From Flaccisagitta enflata (lineage: Eukaryota > Chaetognatha > Sagittoidea > Aphragmophora): 64,000 nucleotides of DNA. Positions within the stretch are counted from its first letter, which is position 1, and each line of letters starts with the position of its first letter. Position numbers and translations under genes: made by a program. Shown here one piece after another: positions 31,401-42,327 of this stretch. The notes beneath the pieces are model-generated. The model saw only the letters and a list, made by a program, of their open reading frames with translations. It was not told where the DNA came from and did no database searches. The DNA is taken from positions 66,154,001 to 66,218,000 of the forward strand of contig OZ231127.1 of NCBI GenBank assembly GCA_965153355.1. Direction: 5' to 3'.

Positions 31401-34400
31401 GGAATTTTAGCATTTTCGATTTGAATTGAAAAAAATGGGACGTACCACCCATTTTTGACCGTTTTTTCGGGTACTATGGAGTTGAGCTCCAATATTATTT
31501 ATTATTGTATAGGAAACAACAAACAGGGTAAAAAATACCAAAATGATTTTTTGTGGTTCAAATTTTTTGTCCAACGGATTCTTAGGGTTAAAATAGGAGG
31601 ATTGACACCAAGATAGCCCTTTAATTATGGAAATTGGCCAAGATATGGCTTTTTAAAGTTTTGGGGGTACTCCTGGGGGTCAAAATTTCAAACCCCCATA
31701 AAATCTAAAATATGGGTCCCAGCAGAATAATATTCGGGATTCTTGAATAACTCCCCAAGGGGTACAGTTACACCAAAAAAGAGCCAATTCCATTTTTTGA
31801 GGGTTTTCACTTCTCGATGATTTCACATGGAACCACCCACCTTATTTGTTTTCTTAACTATAGTTGTAAAACAACATTCTTTTACAGCAACTTGTAGTCA
31901 AGTAATGAATTATTGTATTCACTTTGTTCTGATATTTCAGCCCTCGACGAGAGAGACTTTCATTCCATGCCGGGGCCAATAAAGCGAACCTGTAAAAGAT
32001 GTCGACGGTATGAGGAAGTGGGTGCGGGAGCCTTAAAAGAGGCGGGAATTCTAGGCATAAAAACGCCAAAACTCTCTTCGTCGGCGTCATACCATCACCA
32101 CGCCGCGGGACTTCCGGCGTTGTCGTTGGACAATGTCGGCGGCAGTTTCATCATTCCCGACGGACCGCCCATGCTGGCGTCTTCAGGGTCCAGTGGCGTG
32201 GCGCCTTTGCCTTCCGGCGCTGCGGCATCTTTGATGACTACGTCCACGATCGGCGTCTTGCCTCCGCCTCCGAATAAAGGTCACATGAGATCCTTATCCA
32301 ACCAACGCATGACGCACCTAACTTCGGTCTCCTCCTCTCCCTCCTCGGTGTCTCAAGCGACGGTTGTTGGTGACGCTACTGCTGCTTCCAGCGCTGCGAC
32401 GGCATCGGTGAATAATCTAGTATTGGGCAACAGTTCTACTAAAAGGTGGATTCTTAGGAGACCTCCTCCAAAAGGCGCAGCAGTGGGGGATGTGGCAAAG
32501 GCGGGCGTGGCAGAGGGGAGTGTGGCAGAGGGGAGTGTGGCAGAGGGGAGTGTGGCAGAGGGGAATGTGGCAGAGGGGAGTGTGGCAGTGGAGAGCGCGG
32601 CAGTGGAGAGCGCGGCTGATGGAGGTGTGGCGGTGGAGTGTGTGGCAGTGGAGTGTGTGGCCTCTAATCCCTCAGTTACATCGCCTCTGCCGTTGCGGAT
32701 GATAGTGTCAAGTGCCGTTCATGAAGCCTCGTCGTCCACGTTAATAAAAACTACTGTTAGCAACCGATTAGAATTGAATAATCCGGGTAGTGTTCATTCG
32801 ACATCCAAAGAGACCTCCTCCGTTCTACTAGTCAATAACGTTGATGCGTGTCTGTCTGTGAGCGGGCAAGTGGCCGAAAGCGTTACCAACGCGACTAACC
32901 AGGCGTCACTTAGCACCGGCGAACGATTGTTTGATGACGACGATCATGTGGATTCTAGTGACGTTTATATCAGCGATTCCGAGAAAGTTGGAAGCAAGGA
33001 AGTGGGGATCCCACAATCTTCTGCTGTGACCGTCCAATCAACGTCATCATCAAAAAGAATTGGGCGCTTACAACAAAGAGATGAGACTGAGAATAATTAT
33101 ATAAAAGGTAAAATTTCTTTTTAATTGCTCAATGTTGTAATAAAGGTAATTTGAGCATACATTGAAATCTTATGGAATTTGTGGTCTTTTACCCCCTTCT
33201 GTCGCCGACCCAATTACTGATCAGATTTTTTACACAGGTGTCAAACTGTTTGGTTGTAAAATAATACATCAATTCTTTTCTTTTGCATTTGTAGAGCGCT
33301 TCGCTGATTTGGGACAACCATCATACACGCTCAACTCTGTCATGTCAAGTCCCGTCAAGTTGTCATCAGACATGAAGGAAAAGTTAGCAGCGTAAGTTAC
33401 ACAATCCCTCTTGTAAAATTCTGCTTCAGTTGCAAGAGCTATTCCATTATTAGATATTTGAAGTGAGCATGCAAATACAAGAAAGCATGTCAGTGAGCAT
33501 AGTTGGAAGTCTGGTTGATTGATTTTGAGCATTTTAGCTCATCTAGCTCATTTGGCTTAGTCCTATCTTTCTGATTTTCAGTGCATTAAATCTATACAAT
33601 TGCTCTTAATTTGATGTAACAAATAAAAAGATTTTTAATGACTGAAGACAAAAGCTTTGTGAAAAGTGACCAATGTTTACAACTTTTTTCCTCACGGCGA
33701 CAGCTGCCATTACTGGTAACTTCCCATCCTTTTAGCAATCTTTCACCCTTCCACTTATCTAGCACTGTAAATGTCACCTCTTACTCTCAAAATCTCTTGT
33801 CACAGGGCATGCTCCAAGGGACGCGAAAAAGCCCCGTCTGCAGCATCAACTCAGACAACTTCAACTGCAGCAGTCCCATCACCCTCACCAAAGGTAGGTG
33901 CTCAGGTGAAACATTATTTTACGCTTCCTACTCTGGTTCTGTTACTGGGTTTGGCTACTATAGTGGCTAGGCAGGAGTCATGATACCACAGCCTTAATTG
34001 GCTTAACTTGATTACCAGTTCAAAAACAAGCATGGCTGGAGGAATGACACTGCTGCTGACCTGACATTCACGGTGATCTCTGAATTGGATTATTGCAACT
34101 CACAGCTGCTATGCTGTTCTGTCAATTCTATGACCAATTTTGAAGCTATGTTGCGACACCGCGAATCAACTCATTCACGGATTATTTATAGTTGTCGCAT
34201 ATGCAATATGAAGACCAAGTACTCCATTGTGATACATCGCCACATTAGAGTTACTCATCAAGTAGTCGCACCAAAAGAGAGGCAGAGCAAATTGCAGTTA
34301 TTGATTAAAAAGCGCAACAATGGAGTATCTGTGACTGAAAAGATGGTCGCCTCAGCGATGCTTCAAGATATCAGTCTATTTGTGGATATATCACTAGAAT

Positions 34401-37400
34401 CAAGAAAAAAAGTCACTGAGGATCCCGTCAATTGCGATTTGAAAGCGAATTCGCGCTGCATGCTCTGCGGTGTGTACTTTACTGATGATTATCAATTACT
34501 GCTCCATCAACAAAGTCATCATGTTGGCAAGATCAATGGATTTAATTGTATCGATTGTGGGAGGTCTTTCCAGTGGGAGAGAGACTTGGCGAGACACAGA
34601 AGGGTCCATGGTGTTGATCGCTTGGATTTGGTGGAGGAAGAAAATTATGCTGGGGACCAAGATGGAAAAAATATGGAGGCAGAAAACGACACTAATTGGG
34701 ATGAAGATACTGTTCTCACTATCAGCGACATCGATAGGGTAATCTTGAAACGTTTATGTCCGGTTGTCTCAAGCTTGTCTTAATTGTGAGTTTTCCAATT
34801 TCAAGACTTCACACCAAAATTCAAAAAAATCGGTTAAAAATTGCAAAAGTTATGCATGTTTTCACTTTTAGGCCAATAGGCTGGTTGGACCGGTTAGGTT
34901 GGTCAGAACACAAAAATCGGATAAGATGTAAAGCGCTTTACCCTAATAGGGCTGTCCACCAAATATGAACCAAATTGGTCAAAGCTTAAAAAAGTTATCC
35001 ATTTTTTAAAATCCGTAATGACAACAACGACAACACTCACTTGTCTTGAATTATAGTCCACGTCGGAATGATATTCCGTCGCGGACAAAAAAGTTGGTTA
35101 GGAACCATTCCAGTTGATCCATATGGAATGTATTAATCGTAATATTTCATCACTGATGTGAAGCGATACAGACACAAATCCGTTGAGGATGATCAATTGA
35201 GAGAAGAACAAGGCAGTGTACACGGTTGCCTAAGTTGCGAGCGGGTTGGCAGAGGCAGTTATGAAATAAACCAAACAAGCAATTGGCCAGGAGCAGTGAA
35301 AAAAATACACTTGTAAACGCCAAAATAGCGAAGCGAGATTGACCAACTGACCGACAAACCAACCCACCAACTATTGGGCAGAGCAGGCTGTAGAGTCGCG
35401 TGTACGCAATTGAAAATAAACCCACTGAGATTAGGCAGCAAAACCTTCCCTTGTGAAAATACAGAATTGCAAAACTCACAATTTAGTCAAGCTTGAGACA
35501 ACCGGACATAAACGTTTCAAGATTACCCTATCAATGTCGCTGATAGTGAGAACAGTATCTTCATCCCAATTAGTGTCTTTTTCTGCCTCCATATTTATTC
35601 CATCTTGGTCCCCAGCATAATTTTCTTCCTCCACCAAATCCAAGCAATCAACACCATGGACCCTTCTGTGTCTCGCCAAGTCTCTCTCCCACTGGAAAGA
35701 CCTCCCACAATCGATACAATTAAATCCATTGATCTTGCCAACATGATGACTTTGTTGATGGAGCAGTAATTGATGATCATCAGTAAAGTACACACCGCAG
35801 AGCATGCAGCGCGAATTCGCTTTTGAATCGCAATTGACGGGATCCTCAGTAACTTTTTTTCTTGATTCCAGTGATATATCCACAAATAGACTGATATCTT
35901 GAAGCATCGCTGAGGCGACCATCTTTTCAGTCACAGATACTCCATTGTTGCGCTTTTTAATCTCAGTGGGTTTGTTTTCAGTTGCGTACACGCAACTCTA
36001 TAGCCTGCTCTGCCCAATAGTTGGTGGGTTGGTTTGTCGGTCAGTTGGTCAGTCTCGCTTCGCTATTTTGGCATTTACAAGTGTATTTTTTTCACTTCTC
36101 CTGCCCAATTGCTTGTTTGGTCTATTTCATAACTGCCTCTGCCCACCCGCTCGCAACTTAGGCAACCGTGTACACTGCCTTGTTCTTCTCTCAATTGATC
36201 ATCCTAAACCGATTTGTCCCTGTATCGCTTCACATCAGTGATGAAGTATTACGATAAATACATTCCATATGGATCAACTGGAATGGTTCCTAACCAACTT
36301 TTTTGTCCGCGACAGAATATCATTCCGACGTGGACTATAATTCAAGACGAGTGGATGTTGTTGTTGTCGTTACGGATTTTAAAAATTGGATAACTTTTTT
36401 ATGCTTTGACCAATTTGGTTCATATTTGGTGGACAGCCCTATTAGGGTAAGGCACTTTACATCTTATCCAATTTTTGTAATCTGACCAACCTAACCGGCC
36501 CAACCAGCCTATTGGCCTAAAAGTGAAAAACATGCATAACTTTTGCAATTTTCAACCGATTTTTTTGAATTTTGGTGTGAAGTCTCGGAATGGAAAGACT
36601 CAATATATATATGTGATTCATATGCATTTGAGCATGCTAACCGGCCAAACCGACCTACCACCCAACCAGCCTACCAAACAAAAAGTGAAAACTTGCATAA
36701 CTTTGTCATTTTTCAATTAATTTAATTGAGACTTGTTATCTAGTCTCTAAATTGAAAAACTCAACATATGCACACTATTTATCCTGTCAAACCAGCCTAC
36801 CACCCAACCAGCCTACCAGCCTAAAAGTGAAGAATGTGCATATCTTTGGCGTTTTTCCACCAATTTGGTTAAATTTGGTATGGAGTCTCCATATGGAAGG
36901 ATTCAGCACATGAATGTGATTAATTTATGTTTGAGCATGCTAATTGGCCAAACTGACTTACCACCCAAGCAGTTTATTGGCTTAAAACTTAAAAAGCTTG
37001 TATAAATTAAACATTTTTCAACCAATTTGGTTGAAACTTAGTAAAAAATCTCTAAATAGAAGCACTTAACATATGCACACTATTTATCCAAACCAGCTTA
37101 CCACCCAACCACCCTACTAGCCTAATAGTGAAAAACTTGCATAATTTTGCCATTTTTCAACGAATTTGCATGAAACTTTGTATGGAGGCTCTAAATGTAA
37201 ACGATTATAGTTTTTGCGAACTTACAGGATTAGCGATCTTTTGGTCATAGTGATCTCATGGCATTGGTGTTCTTTAACCCCCCTCGGTCGCGGTCCCAGA
37301 TACTGTTCAGATTTTTCTTTCCTGTCTGTTTGTCCTATAGAAATCAAAGAAGATTCTCGATCCATGTGTCGTTTGCAAGAAAAGAGGCTGGATGATTTGT

Positions 37401-38368
37401 TGTGATCAGTGCTCCGCGTCTTATCACATGACTTGTCATAAACCACCGCTTACTAGTCGGCCAAAAGGGAATTGGTGGTGTCATTCTTGCTCTGGAGAAA
37501 TGAAGGTATGTATGGTATTTTCAAACATGGAAGAAGCTAGTTCGCCAAGGGTGGTAATTGCTTACTGACAAACATATTTTCTTAGATGACCACTAAGACT
37601 CTGTTTTAATTCGTTTTCAGAATAGTAATTATTGCCACAAGTGCAAGGATGGCGGCTATCTTGTTTGTTGCGACTTTTGTCCCGCCGCATTTCATTTTTC
37701 TTGTCACAATCCGCCGCTTGAAGAAGACAACTTACCGGAAAATTGGAAATGTCAGCTCTGCCTCAGCAAAAAGAAAACGGTAAAGTCATTTGTTGAAAAG
37801 AAAACCTTCATTGAAAATGGAAATGGTCACTCGCATGGGCCTAAGATAAATGGATGGACAGATTGACAGATCAATGGGCAATTAAAAAATCTATTTTATC
37901 AACTGTTTATTCTAGTTGTGGACACACAACTCTATAAGAGGCTTTGCCGGAACTTCTGTTTGTCCGTCTGTTGGTCTGGTACCCTTCCTCAATTTCATTC
38001 TGTCTTTAACTCTTCCTTTTTATAACTATAGTTCAGCTTCAATAGAGCGCATGTCAAGGGACTGGGCAGAATGATGCCATTATAGAAATAATCTTTTTCT
38101 AGGACTGTAGGTTATATGCCTTTCAGGCGGCCATGCCTTATTAGCGGCTGCACTCTAGCAGTGCTCCACTGAACATTTATATTTTGGAACTTTTTTTTTT
38201 CCTCTAGTTCCAATTTCCCTACTATATGTTCTCTGATAAGTTCTCTGATATGTTCTCTGATATGTTCATTTCACTTTATTTCCCAACCTGCCTCTTTACG
38301 TTTTCTTTCTTTCAATTTTCTCTTCATATTCATTACTTTTTTATCTCGTCTTTTCCCTTGGTTTTCCT

Positions 38369-38405
<37 letters not shown>

Positions 38406-38467
38406 TTTCTTCTTTCTTTCTGTCTTTCTTTCTTTCTTTTTTTTCTTTTTTTCCTCTTTTTTCATTT

Positions 38468-38538
<71 letters not shown>

Positions 38539-38552
38539 CTTTCTTTTTTATT

Positions 38553-38584
<32 letters not shown>

Positions 38585-38617
38585 TTTTCTTTTTCTCCTT
38601 TCTTTTTTCTTTTTCTC

Positions 38618-38655
<38 letters not shown>

Positions 38656-41600
38656 ATCTTTCTATCTTTCTTTCATTCTCTCTTTCTTTCTTTCTCTCTT
38701 TCTTTCTCTATTTCTTTCTGGAGGCGGAGGCGGAGCCGCAGTTGGACTTTTAGCTAGGAAGGACGCGGAACCGGAACTGGGGGGAAAAGGAAATCTGAAG
38801 ACGCGGAATGGATTGGAGCCGGCGCTTTCCTTGCTGGATAAGGAGTGGGGCATTGGGTGTGGATGTGGGTTGGGTGCCCCTGCCCACCCGTTTGCAACAA
38901 TATTTTGACCCAGCGACATTTTTAACTTTCCTGCTAGGCAAAGAAACGTCGACGGCCTAATGTTGTCTATTCCGATTCGGAGGAAGATTTTTCGCCGGAA
39001 GATGCAGTCCCATCTGAATTGAATGTTGCATTGTTAGAAGCTACGGATGCGCCGGTCGTGGTTGAAACTGAGGTCTCCAAATCCGACGATGCCAATGAAT
39101 TGGAAGACGTCAGTGCCATAAATCCTCAGTTAATGAAGCAGCTTGTTAATGAGGTGTCGGAAGCTTTTCATGATAATTCCGTCGCCCGTGACGTGACCTC
39201 GGACGAAAACGTTGATTCTTCCAACGCCGCGCAAGAAGCAGTGGTCGGGGATGACGTTGAGGTCGAGGTGGGAAAAGCGGCGCCCATTGAAGTGGAAGAG
39301 GCGGCGCCCATTGTAGTGGAAAAGGCGGCGCCCGTCATAGTGGATGAGGCGCCCGTCGTAGTGGATGAGGCGCCCGTCGTAGTGAAAGAGGCGGCGCCCG
39401 TCGTAGTGGAAGAAGTGACGCCCGTTGTAGCGAAAGAGGCGGCGCCCGTCGCAGTGGGAGAGGTGGCGCCCGTCGCAGTAGAAGAGGCAGCACTCGTTGT
39501 GGCGAAAGAGTCTGCTCCAGTTGTGGCGGAAGAGTCTGCTCCAGTTGTGGCGGAAGAGTCTGCTCCAGTTGTAGTGGAGGAGGCGGCGCCAGTTGAAGCG
39601 GAAGAGGTGGCGCCGGTTGTAGCGGAAGGGTTGGCGCCTGCCGCGGAGCAAGAGGCTGTGCCATCTGAATTGAATGTTGCATCGCTAGCAGCTACAGATG
39701 CGCTGGTCATGGAAGAACCTGAGGTCTCCAAATCCGACAATGCCAAAGAATTGGAAGACATCGGTGCCAAAAATCCTCAGTTTACGAAGCTTGCTAAAGA
39801 GGTGTCGGAAGCTTTACAGGATAACTCTGTTGTCGGTGACGTGACCTCGGAAGAAATCGTCGATTCTTCAAACGCCGCGCCAGAAGTGGCGGTTGGAGTT
39901 GACGTTGAGGTCGAGGAGGGCAAAGCGGCTCAATCTCATTCAGTTCCTGAAAAGACGCCGGTAGAAGAAATTCCAGAGAAAGAATACACCCAAATCACTC
40001 TCAATTCCACAGCAATCTCTCCGCAGCAACTACAAGAAGCGCCGGACAATTCCCCAGCAATCTCGGGCCAAGTCGAAAGCGTTGTTACCAGTGCAGAATC
40101 AAAAGAAGATCTTCCAGAGTCACCAAGAGTCTCTCCGATTCCAGGAGGCTCAGCCATCACTTTTTTCTTCCCCATCGCACAAGATTCAAACCATAACTGC
40201 AATGGTCCTTCATCGTCAAGTAACTGTGCTCAACTCAACGTCCAACAAGAAAATTATGACAACTCTGCCAAACCGGTCAATCGTTGCATCAATGAAGATG
40301 AAATTAACAGAGGCCTATCGGAAGGTACATGTATAAATTTTGCCTGAGTTTTGCTATGTTTTTATCAATTAGGCTTAAGATGACATTTTGGGTGACTTTT
40401 TTTGTTCAGGGGACTTTTTTATGTTCAGGTGACTTTTTTGTTTAGGTGACTTTTTGGTTCAGGTGAATTTTTTTTTGTTCAGGTGACTTTTTTTGTTGAG
40501 GTGACTTTTATGTTAAAGGTGACTTTTTAGACTCTGGGAACTTTTCATTCTTGGCTGACTTTTGGGGCTAAGATGACTTTTTGGTCCAAGGTGAATTTGT
40601 GGAAAGACAGTACCAGTCGCTGATGGATGGGCAAGGGCGAAAATGTGCGTTTTTGCACTTTCGTACTAGATCATGACCAATGGACCAATGGACGGACAAA
40701 GTCTCTTATATATGCTAGTCCGCGACTAAATAGGCTGGATACACGGCTTTTAAAGTTGCTTGCCAGTGGGCAAGGGTAGTGATAAAAAAAGTTTACTCAA
40801 GTATAAGTATTTGGGAAGGAGCATCGATGCAAAAGACGCCCGAAACGCTGAAAAAGGCCAAAACATTAATAGCGACTGACCGACAAACGTAATGGGTCAG
40901 AGATTCGCGTGCATGTGACTCTAAAGTCAAACATACCCAAAAAGTCACCTATGACCTAAAAGTCACTTTTCCTCTCTGTCTATCAGATCAGCATCAAGTC
41001 GAGGTTGGAGCCCCTGCTCATTCTGTGGACGAGCGCGTTCGAGAGCCGCTGTCTTCGACGGTGGACGTGGCTTCCCTCGAGTGTATTCCTTTGCCTCCGA
41101 CGTCGAGCGCCTCGTCGACGGCTTTGATGGACGCGGATGATGCCGACGAGCCTGTCGAAAACGCGCCGTCCAAAGAAGATCTTCCTCTCGAGTTGACCGG
41201 CGACCCGCGATTGCGTCCGCCGACGGCGACATCCGCCGGCGAAGCGTCGTCCTCCGGCGAAACGGCGCCTCAAGATATCGCCAGTAAAATTGACTTGGGA
41301 TCGTTGTTCGGCGGCAGCGCGGGACTCAGCGTCGAGGCGCTGAAAAATCTGCTTGGAGCCGTCAACGCCGCCGAAAAATCCGGCGATCAACCGCAGCAAC
41401 AGCATTCTGTTTGCATTTTGAACGTGGATCGCGTCAACGAAGAACTAAATCCTTTCGGCCCTCGACCGTACACTCGCGGTGATATTGATGCACCGATGGG
41501 GCCAGTTCGCATAGAAACTGACAAGGTCAATGTCAAAAATGACGATAAGATGCACTCCGATTCCAACACAGACTGCTCCGATTCTGGTCATCCCAAACCG

Positions 41601-42241
41601 AAGAAACAATCTGTAAAATCTTGTCAAGCAAATTTTTCGCCCCCTCAATTTGACACGGACGACGATGACTTCGAAGTTGACTTGCCTTTATTTGGCACAT
41701 CTGACCAAGAGGATGACGACGACATCCCCGGCGCCACATCTACAGTGGCTGCTGAGTTGGCGATGCAAAATGAACAGAATTTGCATTCCTCCAAAGAAGT
41801 TTTCGCCGTCGCCGAGTCACCGCTTAATGAGAAACCCGAAGACGAAAACCAGGAAGATTCCATGGATACTGAAGAACAAACCGCGCTCGAAGGCGCTCCG
41901 TCGGTATCAGATGCCGCTGAGGCGACGCCGGATGTAGCCATTCCGGCCTCTCCGGAAGTGGCTAACGCCCACTCAGCAGCGTCTAAATCCGTGGAAGACG
42001 AAATGGCGTTGGCAGAAACAACGGCCGCTGTAGAAGATGATGGTGATGTTGAAATGAAGGAGGCCGACGTCAGCGGGCTGCCTGCGACAGTCGACGACAA
42101 TCAAGACGCCGACCCGACCAAAGAGGGTCATCAGGGGCTCCCGCTTCATATTCCGTCTTCTCAGGATCATGAGAGTCAATCAGGTGAGTTGCTGAAATTT
42201 AACTTGTGGTTGTTTTCTTGAATGTAAGCCACCTGGGTTCT

Positions 42242-42327
<86 letters not shown>

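Larger units (their letters stand above)
34300..36600. repeat. rearranged inverted duplication (finger exon plus flank)
   Basis: The plus strand reads finger exon (34304-34790) then flank A (34800-35435). Next comes an inverted finger exon (35460-35962), then inverted flank A (35963-36600). The order is therefore Z-A-Z'-A', not the A'-Z' of a simple palindrome. The junction GATTAAAAAGCGCAAC shares short homology with both partners. Divergence is a few percent. Confidence 0.85.

Noticed and set aside
38226-38753. 175-residue Phe/Leu/Ser protein
   Set aside because: A (TTTC)n artefact in an intron of the PHD gene.
39130-39770. Minus-strand frames opposite the acidic PHD-gene exon
   Set aside because: They are shadow frames of a GC-rich repeat whose plus strand is in phase with good splice sites.
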